Below are positions 16,234 through 24,564 of a stretch of 36,784 bases of DNA, piece after piece. The stretch lies in contig JANXTG010000188.1 in the NCBI GenBank assembly GCA_025352525.1, forward strand, positions 1 to 36,784, read 5' to 3'. The position numbers were made by a program, and so were the translations under genes. The notes under the pieces were generated by a model, which did not search any database, was not told where the DNA came from, and saw only the letters and a list, made by a program, of their open reading frames with translations. The stretch is from Ferruginibacter sp. (lineage in GTDB: Bacteria; Bacteroidota; Bacteroidia; Chitinophagales; Chitinophagaceae). Within the stretch, counting starts at the first letter, position 1. Every line of letters starts with the position of its first letter.

Positions 16234-17298
16234 TTAATAAAGACTTCTGTACACTTCCATGTATTTTTTTGCAGCATCTTCCCAGGTAAACATTTTTGCC
16301 CTTGCTGTAATTTTACTTTGCGCATCAGGATTTTCTTCGTAATTCTTTAAGGCATTTGTTAGTACTGATCTCATATTTTCAGGCTCAAAATCATTAAAAT
16401 AATAAGCTTCATTTCCGCCAATTTCGGGCAATGCTGTAGCTGTAGATAATATTACAGGCCTGCCAAAATACATGGCTTCAATTACCGGCAAACCAAAACC
16501 TTCCGCCAAAGAAGGAAAAAGAAAAGCTTTACAGTTTTTCATATACCATTGTTTGTCATTCTCATTTATAGCCCCCGTAAAAATTACTCTTTCTGCTACA
16601 CCATTTTTTTCAGCTTCTTTTATTATAATCTGTTTGTATTTTTCATCGTCTGTTATCCCAGCAATGAATAATTGCATGCTGTTGCCCACCAGCAAACAAG
16701 GCAATACATGAAAATTTTTTTTTGCGTTGATGGTACCAAGGGTAAACAAAAATTCAGCCTTGGAGGTTTTTTGCGGTTCTGTTATATGCTGTATCAGCTG
16801 TATGTTACAACCGTTATGTATAACCGTTGCGGGCGTGTTGTTTAATTTTAAATATTTGTTTATATCTGCCAACGTAAAATGAGAAATAGCTACAATATGA
16901 TCTGCCGCGTTAATTTTTTTCTGGATATTATTGAGTTCTTTTTGTAATCTTTTTGGGCTCATTTTATTTTCGTGCAGCACATTTAAATCATGAATAGTAA
17001 AAACAACTTTTACTTTTTTTCTGAATGGAAAATAATTGGTAGCCTGATAAGTTGTGTGCCAAATTGTTGCATTTTTGGTTGGCATAAAAAACTTGTGCAG
17101 CCCGTGTTGTTCTATATAAAGTGCACCTTCACCAAAAGCTTTTTGATGACCGGGACGTACATAGAATTTTAGTTCTTCTGCGTTTTTATCAACTATTTTT
17201 TGCAAAGCCAAACCCAGTTGCAAGCAATAATGATATAACCCTGTGTGTGGGTATTTCATTCGTTCTGCATCAAAAACAAGTTGCTTTTTTTGTATCAT
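16234..17298 (-). CDS. Glycosyltransferase family 4
   Basis: A 354-aa GT-B protein. The N-terminal domain includes HTGLYHYCLQLGLAL, the glycine-containing acceptor loop. Further on are FTIHDLNVLHE, HNGCNIQLI and FLFTLGTINAKKNF. The donor-site EX7E motif is intact as EGFGLPVIE in PSLAEGFGLPVIEAMYFGRP. It likely acts in assembly of LPS core or O-glycan. Its ATG overlaps the stop of the GT9 gene by 4 bp (ATGA), so the two are translationally coupled. It is followed by meaB after 40 bp. Confidence 0.88.
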   Translation of the reverse strand: MIQKKQLVFDAERMKYPHTGLYHYCLQLGLALQKIVDKNAEELKFYVRPGHQKAFGEGALYIEQHGLHKFFMPTKNATIWHTTYQATNYFPFRKKVKVVFTIHDLNVLHENKMSPKRLQKELNNIQKKINAADHIVAISHFTLADINKYLKLNNTPATVIHNGCNIQLIQHITEPQKTSKAEFLFTLGTINAKKNFHVLPCLLVGNSMQLFIAGITDDEKYKQIIIKEAEKNGVAERVIFTGAINENDKQWYMKNCKAFLFPSLAEGFGLPVIEAMYFGRPVILSTATALPEIGGNEAYYFNDFEPENMRSVLTNALKNYEENPDAQSKITARAKMFTWEDAAKKYMEVYRSLY

Positions 17299-18329
17299 AC
17301 CGCTGAAATAATTTGTTTTTGATATGCAGCTTCATCTAAGGCTAATTTAATTTCAATTGGCTTTACAGCATTAATACAAGCGCAGAAGTTTTTATTGTTT
17401 TTACAATCGTTACAGTTTTTATCCAATACAAACACCTGCACTTTTGGCCCAAGCGGCGCCCATCTGCCGGGGTGTATCGGTTTTATTGGCGGATAAATAC
17501 CAAATGCAGTTATACCCAAAGCAGCGCCAACATGCAGTGGACCTGTTGCATTGGCAACAATGCCATCACAATATTTTAAAAACGTTATAAACTGACCAAG
17601 TGGTAAAATACCTGCAAGGTTTATTACAGGTTTATTGAGCCCATTAATAATCTCCTCAACAAATGGTTTTTCTTTTTGAACACCTGATAAAATGATATTG
17701 TATTTTTCTTCGTCCAGCATATTTATCAATGCCGTAAAATGCTCTATTGGCCACTCTCTTGAGCTACCCTGAGATTTTGGATGGATAATGATATTGAATT
17801 TATTTTTATTAAGAAGTTGCTGGTACTGCTGCTGCAGCGGTTCTAAATTTTGGAGACCAAAAAATGTTTGAAGTTCTGTGATGCTGTATATTTTATTTAT
17901 GCCAAGTGGTGCAAGTAACTGTATGTTTAACTGTGCTTCGTGCAGTGCATAAGTTTTTCTGCGTAACGGCACCAGTTTAGTGCAGGTTAACCAATGATAG
18001 ATTCTGCTCGAAGTACCAATGCGCAGTGGTATTTGTAAAGCCTTTGCCCGCTCTGCTACTTTTTTATTTGTGCGTACATGAATAATAGCCTGGGGTTTTA
18101 ATCCACCAATTAATATTTCCTGTAAAAAGAAATCTTCTTCATCAATAAATACATCTACATAAATACAGGCATCAACCAATGCCTTCGTATATTTTTTTCC
18201 AAGTACTGCAATTTTAATTTCGGGGAAATTTGCCTTTATTATACCTGCCATCGGCAACATTAAAACCATGTCGCCAATTCCATCATTGCGGCTAAGTATT
18301 ATGTTTGCAGGTAAATTTGTTTTCATCAT
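17295..18329 (-). CDS. Glycosyltransferase family 9 (heptosyltransferase-like)
   Basis: A 344-aa GT-B protein of the ADP-heptose:LPS heptosyltransferase family. Features are the N-terminal ILSRNDGIGDMVLMLPM (glycine-rich acceptor loop with Asp), IIHPKSQGSSREWPIEHF, and the donor-site block NATGPLHVGAALGI with downstream HPGRWAPLG. A Cys-rich tail (CNDCKNNKNFCAC) is seen in many GT9 proteins. It would transfer heptose or a related sugar to the LPS inner core. It is the first gene of the minus-strand operon; its promoter should lie in the 102-bp divergent gap shared with the Lon-domain gene. Confidence 0.88.
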   Translation of the reverse strand: MMKTNLPANIILSRNDGIGDMVLMLPMAGIIKANFPEIKIAVLGKKYTKALVDACIYVDVFIDEEDFFLQEILIGGLKPQAIIHVRTNKKVAERAKALQIPLRIGTSSRIYHWLTCTKLVPLRRKTYALHEAQLNIQLLAPLGINKIYSITELQTFFGLQNLEPLQQQYQQLLNKNKFNIIIHPKSQGSSREWPIEHFTALINMLDEEKYNIILSGVQKEKPFVEEIINGLNKPVINLAGILPLGQFITFLKYCDGIVANATGPLHVGAALGITAFGIYPPIKPIHPGRWAPLGPKVQVFVLDKNCNDCKNNKNFCACINAVKPIEIKLALDEAAYQKQIISAV

Positions 18330-18391
18330 TATTGCAGCGCAAAATAAGATTTTTAAACGTTGGGCTTCAAAAATAAGAAAGCGGTTTTCAA

Positions 18392-18421
18392 TTTGCTGTG
18401 TAAATGATTGTATTAACTTTG
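18392..18421 (+). promoter_or_regulatory. Full promoter of the Lon-domain gene
   Basis: -33 TTTG (18392-18395) and -7 TAACTTTG (18414-18421) are separated by 18 nt, close to the Bacteroidota consensus. Transcription would start near 18425, leaving a leader of only about 7 nt before the ATG at 18432. Confidence 0.6.
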
Positions 18422-18431
18422 TTTTTTAGCT

Positions 18432-19067
18432 ATGACAAATTTCATCCCACTTTTCCCCCTCGCATTGGTCGTTTTTCCAGACGAAGAACTGAACCTGCAT
18501 ATTTTTGAGCCACGCTACAAACAGCTTGTAACGGACTGCTATGCCAGCAAAAAACCTTTTGGTATACCTTCTGTTATTAATAATGAAGTGAGTGAATATG
18601 GCACACTGGTAGAAATAATTGAAGTTTCTACGGTATATGAAAATGGCGAAATGGATATTAAAACCCGTGGCACTGCTGTATTTAAAATTCTTGAAAAAGT
18701 TGAGGCGTTGCCCGAAAAGCTTTACCGGGGAGCTATTGTAACTTACCCCGATACAAAGTTTATTGGCAGCATACCGCTTATGACCAAAATACTGGAAAAC
18801 ATAAGAACGCTACACGTTTTATTAAATGTTACCAAACAGTTTAAAAAAGCCGATGCAGAATTAATCAGTTTTGATGTAGCCCACCACGCAGGTATGGCTT
18901 TGGAAGATGAGTACCAATTACTGCAATACGAACACGAACTTCATCGGCAGGAATACATAAAAAGGCATTTGGTAAAAGTGCTGGAAGTGATGACGCAGAT
19001 GGACAAACTCAAAGATAAAATTATGCTGAACGGGCATTTTAAAAATCTTGAAGGATTTGGATTTTGA
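18432..19067 (+). CDS. Stand-alone Lon N-terminal-domain (LON substrate-binding) protein
   Basis: A 211-aa protein made only of the substrate-binding domain found at the start of Lon protease. Family marks are the opening FIPLFPLALVVFPDEELNLHIFEPRYKQL, then EYGTLVEIIEVSTVYENGEMDIKTRG. It has no AAA+ or protease domain, and its helical C-terminal end (about 140-205) closes the fold. Such proteins may bind unfolded substrates, but no reaction is established. It has its own promoter and is divergent from the glycan operon; the next gene, coaX, follows after 131 bp containing repeats. Confidence 0.88.
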   Translation: MTNFIPLFPLALVVFPDEELNLHIFEPRYKQLVTDCYASKKPFGIPSVINNEVSEYGTLVEIIEVSTVYENGEMDIKTRGTAVFKILEKVEALPEKLYRGAIVTYPDTKFIGSIPLMTKILENIRTLHVLLNVTKQFKKADAELISFDVAHHAGMALEDEYQLLQYEHELHRQEYIKRHLVKVLEVMTQMDKLKDKIMLNGHFKNLEGFGF

Positions 19068-19074
19068 GAAGCAA

Positions 19075-19109
19075 TGTGCCAATTTGCAAATCTGCTAATG
19101 TGCTAATTT
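19075..19109. repeat. Copy of an intergenic TGCCAATTTGC / GCTAATGTG repeat
   Basis: Built from short variants of TGCCAATTTGC and GCTAATGTGCTAATTT. A related stretch occurs at 28166-28205 (TTTGCCAATTTGCTAATGT). From memory, such words are frequent between genes in this phylum. No function is known to me. Confidence 0.45.
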
Positions 19110-19165
19110 ATTAAACTCACATCCTATTATAAAGTTCCGTACAAAATATATTCAAGAATTTTACG

Positions 19166-19200
19166 TCACCATTCCCTTTTCACAATTCACCATTCACCAT
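19166..19200. repeat. TTCAC/CATTCACC short repeats abutting coaX
   Basis: TCACCATTCCC, then TTCACAATTCACC, then ATTCACCAT: tandem variants of a short TTCACCA-like unit that run directly into the coaX ATG at 19199. This leaves no normal ribosome-binding site. Confidence 0.45.
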
Positions 19201-19930
19201 GACCACCCTTTGCTTCGATTTTGGTAACACCCGTTTAAAAGTTGCTGTATTTAAAGACAACGAAATGCAGGAAGCAATTGTTTTAAAAGATGATTCAGAA
19301 GCTACTCTACATGAGCTTTTAGCAATTCATAAACCGGAACACAGTATTTTATCTTCTGTAATAAAACACAATCCACAAACAGAAAATATTCTTGCCTCGC
19401 AAAGCACTTTTCATAAATTATCGGCGGCTACTAAAATAAATTTTACAACTCCTGTTGGTAAGCCCGAAACCATTGGTGCGGACAGGCTTGCTTTGGTAGC
19501 CGCTGCTGTGCATTTTTATCCTAAAAAAAATAATTTAATCATTGGATTGGGAAGTTGCATTACGTACAATTTTGTAAACCAGTATCACCAGTTTTTAGGT
19601 GGAGGTATTTCGCCTGGCATGGATATGCGTTTTAAAGCGATGCACGATTATACAGCGCTGTTGCCGCTTGAAAAGGAAACCTGGAATATTCCGTTAATTG
19701 GATATGACACGAGAACTAATTTGCAAAGCGGTGTACTTAATGGAATGGCTGCTGAAATAGACGGTATTATACACAAATATGAGGCAAAGTATAGCAACTT
19801 TAACGTGGTTTTAACCGGTGGCAATAGTTCGTATTTTGCCGGGCAGCTTAAAACCCGGATATTTGCCGACCATAATTTTTTATTTAAAGGACTGTATGCA
19901 CTTAGCCAACTCAACAACTGCGGTAATTAA
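19199..19930 (+). CDS. coaX: Type III pantothenate kinase
   Basis: A 243-aa ASKHA-fold enzyme that phosphorylates pantothenate in the first step of CoA synthesis. The phosphate-1 motif is CFDFGNTRLKV (Asp6), and the catalytic motif GADRLAL has Asp95. GGGISPGMDMRFKAMHDYTALLP is the CoaX substrate segment. One oddity: the usual DxGTxxTxD motif reads GLGSCITYN (116-124), so the first Asp is Gly and the last is Asn. The ATG follows short repeats directly. The 3' end overlaps the next gene by 35 bp. Confidence 0.9.
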   Translation: MTTLCFDFGNTRLKVAVFKDNEMQEAIVLKDDSEATLHELLAIHKPEHSILSSVIKHNPQTENILASQSTFHKLSAATKINFTTPVGKPETIGADRLALVAAAVHFYPKKNNLIIGLGSCITYNFVNQYHQFLGGGISPGMDMRFKAMHDYTALLPLEKETWNIPLIGYDTRTNLQSGVLNGMAAEIDGIIHKYEAKYSNFNVVLTGGNSSYFAGQLKTRIFADHNFLFKGLYALSQLNNCGN

Positions 19931-21290
19931 AAGAATTGCCTTGTTAACTTTTGTAAGTTTTATTTACACGTTTGCATCAGCTCAGGAAAATTCTCCTTAT
20001 TCCCGTTACGGTATAGGAGATGTTGTACCAAATCAAAATATTGTGAGTCGCAGTATGGGCGGTATTAGTGCCGGGTTTGTAGATTCTGTAGGTTTTATTC
20101 CGTACAATATTTTGAACGGTATTTTGTATTTTCCTTCCTCTTCCATTAATTTATCTAACCCTGCATCTTTGGGAGGTTTAAATACAACCATATTTGATGT
20201 TGGTGGCGAAGTTGATGTACGTACATTAAAAAACAACAATTCTCCACAGAAATACAAAGCTACCAATACACTTATTTCTTACCTGCAACTTGGGTTTCCT
20301 GTTACTCCTAAAAGAATGCTTGCAAAAGGAAATCATATAAATATTGCTTTTGGTCTTCGCCCTGTTACCCGCATTAACTATAAAATATTGGCAGAGAAAA
20401 ATCTGGTAGGCATTGACAGTGTTTCTACCCTATACGAAGGTAACGGCGGTATAAGCCAGGCTAATTTTAGCACAGGTGTAAAAATTAAAAATTTTAGTTT
20501 TGGTGCAAGTACCGGATATTCTTTTGGTAACAGGCAAAACAGCACCAAGCTTATTTTAAAAAAGACTGACAGTGCTCGTTACATGCAATCCAATACACAG
20601 GCTGATGCACGTTTTGGCGGCTTTTTTTTAACGCTCGGTGCACAATACGGCATCCGTTTAAAGAATAACAATGTTTTACGTCTTGGCGTATCAACTAATC
20701 TTCAGCAAAATTTAAAAGCCAAAAGAGATAACATAAATGAGACTTTTGTCTACGATAATAATGGCAGCACTATTGGTATTGATACTGTTACCAATGTTCT
20801 AAATCAAAAAGGAATTCTTTCATTGCCGGCCACTTACACTGCAGGTTTTACATACACAACAAAACACTTGATTGTTGGTGCTGATGTTGAATATGCCCAA
20901 TGGTCAAAATACAGATACTTTGGTGAAAAGGATGCCGTTCAAAATAACACTACGATTCATATGGGTGCGCAATATTTTCCTGCTGATCCTACTACCCTAT
21001 CAACCAAATACTGGAGATTTGTAAAATACCGTGCAGGGTTATACTTTGGTAATGATTATGTAAAAATAAACAACGAAAACAGGCCTGACTATGGTTTAAC
21101 CCTTGGTGCGAGCTTACCATTAACCTCTTTTCAAAGATTGCGTGTGGGAGAATTTGTTACGTTTAATACCGGTTTAGAAATTGGACAGCATGGAAACAAA
21201 CAAAACCAGAGTTTAAGAGAGGGATTATTTAGAGTTCATTTTGGCATATCAATGAGTGCCACATGGTTTCAAAAAAGCAAATACAATTAA
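19896..21290 (+). CDS. Outer-membrane beta-barrel protein, FadL/PorV-like
   Basis: A 464-aa exported protein. The signal peptide covers about residues 1-29 (IALLTFVSFIYTFASAQ). It is followed by ENSPYSRYGIGDVVPNQN and SRSMGGISAGF, the start typical of FadL-like barrels in Bacteroidota (SxYSxYGxGD). The rest is a regular series of amphipathic strands. I chose the ATG at 19896, which overlaps coaX by 35 bp; this is the first Met that gives a proper signal peptide. The coaX / barrel / lptC order suggests a role in the envelope, perhaps lipid or LPS related, but that is inference from position only. Confidence 0.78.
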   Translation: MHLANSTTAVIKRIALLTFVSFIYTFASAQENSPYSRYGIGDVVPNQNIVSRSMGGISAGFVDSVGFIPYNILNGILYFPSSSINLSNPASLGGLNTTIFDVGGEVDVRTLKNNNSPQKYKATNTLISYLQLGFPVTPKRMLAKGNHINIAFGLRPVTRINYKILAEKNLVGIDSVSTLYEGNGGISQANFSTGVKIKNFSFGASTGYSFGNRQNSTKLILKKTDSARYMQSNTQADARFGGFFLTLGAQYGIRLKNNNVLRLGVSTNLQQNLKAKRDNINETFVYDNNGSTIGIDTVTNVLNQKGILSLPATYTAGFTYTTKHLIVGADVEYAQWSKYRYFGEKDAVQNNTTIHMGAQYFPADPTTLSTKYWRFVKYRAGLYFGNDYVKINNENRPDYGLTLGASLPLTSFQRLRVGEFVTFNTGLEIGQHGNKQNQSLREGLFRVHFGISMSATWFQKSKYN

Positions 21291-21311
21291 TTGTGTTTAG
21301 ATTTTTATTAA

Positions 21312-21890
21312 ATGAAAAAAAATAAAGCACATAAATATATTTTAGCAGCCCTTTATACAGGCTGCTTTTTTTTATGCTCCTGCGAGAATAACGTAAATGA
21401 GGTTTACAACCTGAATAAAAAAACCGGCAGTACTGAAGAAGCAACTTTTATAAAAATAAATTACACTATTGGCGGTAAAGCAAAAGCCATACTTACGGCT
21501 CCGCTAATGTTGCATGTAGAAGATTCTACAACCTACTATGAATTCCCTAAAACGCTTTATGCGGAATTTTACAATGTTGACGAGATTAAAGAAAGTAAAC
21601 TAACTGCGTTGTATGGAAAATATAAGGATGGAGAGAGTTTGATCTATTTACGGGACAGTGTAAAAATTATTAATTTATTAAAAGGGGATACTATTTATTG
21701 TGATGATTTGTATTGGGACAGAAACCGCAAGGGAGTAGAATTTTATACCAATAAAAAAGTCCGCATTAGGCAGAAAGATGGGCAGTACATGAATGGCAGC
21801 GGCATGGAAGCTGATCAGGGATTTAAAAATTACCACATGCTGCATCCCAACGGAATCATTAATTCAAAAGGAGATGGTTTTCCAAAATAG
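21312..21890 (+). CDS. lptC: LPS export protein LptC
   Basis: A 192-aa LptC-family protein, here a predicted lipoprotein (lipobox LCSC, Cys24) where E. coli LptC has a membrane helix. The mature part is the OstA-like beta-jellyroll: INYTIGGKAKAILTAPLMLHVEDSTTYYEFPKTL, then LTALYGKYKDGESLIYLRDSVKIINLLKGDTIYCDDLYWDR. It ends GSGMEADQGFKNYHMLHPNG, which is the typical LptC end. It would relay LPS from LptB2FG to LptA in the periplasm. It follows the barrel gene by 21 bp and is probably co-transcribed. Confidence 0.88.
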   Translation: MKKNKAHKYILAALYTGCFFLCSCENNVNEVYNLNKKTGSTEEATFIKINYTIGGKAKAILTAPLMLHVEDSTTYYEFPKTLYAEFYNVDEIKESKLTALYGKYKDGESLIYLRDSVKIINLLKGDTIYCDDLYWDRNRKGVEFYTNKKVRIRQKDGQYMNGSGMEADQGFKNYHMLHPNGIINSKGDGFPK

Positions 21891-22012
21891 GAAAATAAAA
21901 TAAAGGATACGCAGACGCAATTCAAAACTGTAAAGAAAGAAATATCTTACATTTCATTTGCTTAGCATTACAATTTTAATTTACAAATTACATTCATTAA
22001 TAAAATCATATT

Positions 22013-22996
22013 ATGGAATATCGTCGCCTCGGCCGATCGGGCCTTCAATTAAGCGTTCTTTCTTTTGGCAGTTGGGTTAGCTTCAGCAAACAGATTAATG
22101 ATAAAACTGCCGATGAATTAATGGGGCTTGCTTACGATAGCGGCATCAATTTTTTTGACAATGCAGAAGCATATGCGTTGGGCGAAAGTGAAAAAATGAT
22201 GGGACGTATTTTAAAGAAAAAGAAATGGGACCGCACCTCTTTTGTATTATCATCAAAAGCATATTTTGGCTGGCATGGCAATGAAAATAAACCAAACCAA
22301 ACGGGTAACAGCCGCAAGCATTTAACAGAAGCCTGCAACGAAGCTTTGCAGCGTATGCAGGTAGATTATCTGGATCTTTTTTATTGCCACAGGGCAGATA
22401 AAAATACGCCTATAGAAGAAACTGTTCGTACCATGAATACGCTTATACAGCAAGGTAAAATTCTTTATTGGGGCACAAGCGAATGGACGGGCGTAGAAAT
22501 TATGGAGGCTCACAGAATTGCAGAAAAATACGGTTTAATAGGTCCAACAATGGAGCAGGCGCAATACAATTTATTTGAAAGGAATAAAATTGAAGCGGAC
22601 TATTCTGAAATCTATAAAAACGTTGGGTTAGGTACAACCATTTGGAGCCCTTTATCTTCAGGCTTGCTTACGGGTAAATACAATGATGGCATTCCAAAAA
22701 ACAGTCGCTTTGCAATGCCAGATATGAGCAGCATTAAAGCAAATGTTATACAGGATGATAAAATAAAAAAGGTAAAAAAATTAGGAGAGCTTGCAGCAAA
22801 AATGGATGTAAATATTGCTGCATTAAGCATTGCATGGTGCATAAAGAACCCAAATGTAACCACAGCAATATTGGGCGCCACAAAAAAACAGCAGCTTATT
22901 GAAAACCTCTCGGCACTTGAAGTATTACCGCTGATAACTGCTGATGTGCTTGATAAAATTGAGAAAATATTTCAAAACAAACCGACAATACTTTAA
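22013..22996 (+). CDS. Aldo/keto reductase, Kv-beta-subunit-like
   Basis: A 327-aa TIM-barrel NADPH oxidoreductase. The catalytic tetrad is visible as Asp49 (FFDNAEAY), Tyr54, Lys82 (SSKAYFGWHG) and His126 (FYCHRAD). The sequence around them, plus GKILYWGTSEWTGVEIMEA and FERNKIEADY, places it in the branch related to voltage-gated potassium channel beta subunits (AKR6-like) and the E. coli YghZ group. The substrate is likely an aldehyde or ketone but is not predictable. It begins a tight same-strand run with the ArsC-like gene (4-bp gap) and a TMEM175-type channel. Confidence 0.92.
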   Translation: MEYRRLGRSGLQLSVLSFGSWVSFSKQINDKTADELMGLAYDSGINFFDNAEAYALGESEKMMGRILKKKKWDRTSFVLSSKAYFGWHGNENKPNQTGNSRKHLTEACNEALQRMQVDYLDLFYCHRADKNTPIEETVRTMNTLIQQGKILYWGTSEWTGVEIMEAHRIAEKYGLIGPTMEQAQYNLFERNKIEADYSEIYKNVGLGTTIWSPLSSGLLTGKYNDGIPKNSRFAMPDMSSIKANVIQDDKIKKVKKLGELAAKMDVNIAALSIAWCIKNPNVTTAILGATKKQQLIENLSALEVLPLITADVLDKIEKIFQNKPTIL

Positions 22997-23000
22997 AAGC

Positions 23001-23354
23001 ATGGTACATGTTTATGGGATACCTAATTGCGGGAGTGTAAAAAATGCATTAACATGGCTCAAAGAAAATAATGTAGCTTTTGAATTTCATGATTTTAAAA
23101 AAGAAGGTATAACCGCAGCCAAATTAAATGATTGGTTAAAAACTTCTTTACTGGAAAAAATATTAAATAAAAAAAGTATTGCTTATAAAAATCTGCCGGC
23201 ATCTGAGCAACAAAAAACAACTCAAAAAAACGAGGCTGTAAGACTAATGCAAACCTACACAAACCTTATAAAAAGGCCTGTAGTGGAAATAGATGGCACA
23301 GTTTTGCATGGTTTTAATGAAGAAGAATTTAAAACTGCATTCGGTAAAAAATAA
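23001..23354 (+). CDS. ArsC/Spx-family reductase (YffB-like)
   Basis: A 117-aa thioredoxin-fold protein. The motif is VYGIPNCGSVKNALTWLKEN with one active Cys (Cys10) in NCGSV, followed by FEFHDFKKEGI. This matches the YffB/Spx branch (CxxxK type) better than true arsenate reductase, and it lacks the extra Arg/Cys set of dedicated ArsC enzymes. It might act as a glutathione- or thiol-dependent reductase, or as a regulator-like protein. I chose the ATG at 23001; an upstream ATG at 22944 lies inside the aldo/keto reductase gene. Its stop codon overlaps the start of the next gene by one base. Confidence 0.82.
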   Translation: MVHVYGIPNCGSVKNALTWLKENNVAFEFHDFKKEGITAAKLNDWLKTSLLEKILNKKSIAYKNLPASEQQKTTQKNEAVRLMQTYTNLIKRPVVEIDGTVLHGFNEEEFKTAFGKK

Positions 23355-24019
23355 TGGCATCAAAAACATTTTTCATAACAACCACAAGGCTTGAAAACTT
23401 TAGCGATGGCGTATTTGCCATTGTACTTACGCTTCTTGCATTTCAGTTTAAAGTACCAAAGTTTAGCAACGATGTAAATCTGACACAAAATATTTACGAG
23501 CTTGTAAAAATTGCGCCTTACCTGCTTGGTTTTATTTTCAGTTTTTTTTTCATTGCAGTGTTTTGGGTAAACCATCATCATTTATACCACGCCGTAAAAG
23601 AAACCAACAGTACTTTGTTATGGTATAACATTTACTTTCTTTTCTGGATAACTATGCTACCGTTTGCCGTTGCAATGGTAGGTGACCATCCACTTGTACC
23701 GCTTGCAGCTGTAAGTCTTGGGTTTGTATTGCTAATGGCTTCTGTAGCTGCATACCTACTACTCCGCTATTCATATGTAAAATCAAAACTGGTAGACGAA
23801 ACACTTTCGAATGATTCTATTGACAGCGGATTAAGCAAAAATATTACAGCCATCATCATTACGTTTTTAGGAATTTTGGTAGCCTTTAAATTTGTTTATA
23901 TTTCTTATTGTATTTACTTTGGCGTCTTAATAATTTTTATAATTCCGTTAAAAATGGAAAAGAGGATACGCTCCTCCAGAAACAGAACGGAAAAAGAAAA
24001 CGATTTAAACAATTTATAA
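23354..24019 (+). CDS. TMEM175-family potassium channel (DUF1211)
   Basis: A 221-aa integral membrane protein with six predicted helices. The hallmark RLENFSDGVFAIVLTLLAFQFKVP (residues 12-35) contains the FSD motif that lines the pore in bacterial TMEM175 channels. The second half has LLRYSYV and a last helix before the polar tail KMEKRIRSSRNRTEKEN. Bacterial members form tetrameric potassium leak channels. The start overlaps the ArsC-like gene by one base (TAATG), so translation is coupled. Confidence 0.85.
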   Translation: MASKTFFITTTRLENFSDGVFAIVLTLLAFQFKVPKFSNDVNLTQNIYELVKIAPYLLGFIFSFFFIAVFWVNHHHLYHAVKETNSTLLWYNIYFLFWITMLPFAVAMVGDHPLVPLAAVSLGFVLLMASVAAYLLLRYSYVKSKLVDETLSNDSIDSGLSKNITAIIITFLGILVAFKFVYISYCIYFGVLIIFIIPLKMEKRIRSSRNRTEKENDLNNL

Positions 24020-24038
24020 TAATTTAAAACAAAACAGC

Positions 24039-24449
24039 ATGAAAAGAAATGCAACAGCCGTATGGCAAGGAACAGGTAAAGATGGTAAAGGTCATTTAAC
24101 AACTCAGAGTACAACGCTTAATAAAACACAATATTCTTTTAAGAGCCGATTTGAGGATGGCGTAGGTACAAACCCCGAAGAACTTGTGGCAGCTGCCCAC
24201 GCAGGCTGTTTTACAATGAAATTAAGCTTCGTTTTACAGGAAGCAGGTTTTACAGCAGATAACATTGAAACCAAATGCGATATAGATCTTGTTGACGGTG
24301 CTATTGCCTCCTCTCACTTAACTGTAAATGCTACCATTCCAAACATTACAAAAGATCAGTTTGATACAGCAGTTGCAGATGCAAAAGAAAATTGCCCGAT
24401 CTCTAAATTATACAATACCAATATTACTGCAGAAGCCGCTCTTTCGTAA
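24039..24449 (+). CDS. osmC: OsmC-family peroxiredoxin
   Basis: A 136-aa OsmC/Ohr-type thiol peroxidase. The paired cysteines are Cys57 in AAHAGCFTMKLSF and Cys119 in ENCPISKL. The supporting residues are Arg37 and Glu48 in FEDGVGTNPEELVAA. It would reduce organic hydroperoxides or peroxynitrite in the cytoplasm. OsmC is favoured over Ohr by the TNPEELVAAAHAGCF spacing. It is the last gene of the redox/stress group and is followed by a terminator-like hairpin. Confidence 0.92.
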   Translation: MKRNATAVWQGTGKDGKGHLTTQSTTLNKTQYSFKSRFEDGVGTNPEELVAAAHAGCFTMKLSFVLQEAGFTADNIETKCDIDLVDGAIASSHLTVNATIPNITKDQFDTAVADAKENCPISKLYNTNITAEAALS

Positions 24450-24465
24450 TAATTAGTTAACACCG

Positions 24466-24521
24466 CCAACAATTATATAAAATTACCAAAACGGGAATTT
24501 GTATAATTGCTGGTTTTTTTT
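24466..24521 (+). terminator. Intrinsic terminator after osmC
   Basis: Arms CCA-a-CAATTATA (24466-24477) and TATAATTG-c-TGG (24502-24513), plus an inner AAATT/AATTT pairing, are followed by eight Ts (24514-24521). The stem is AT-rich but the architecture is clear. Confidence 0.6.
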
Positions 24522-24564
24522 ATGTCTAATTTTATATAGTTATTTTAACTAACACTTACTTATA

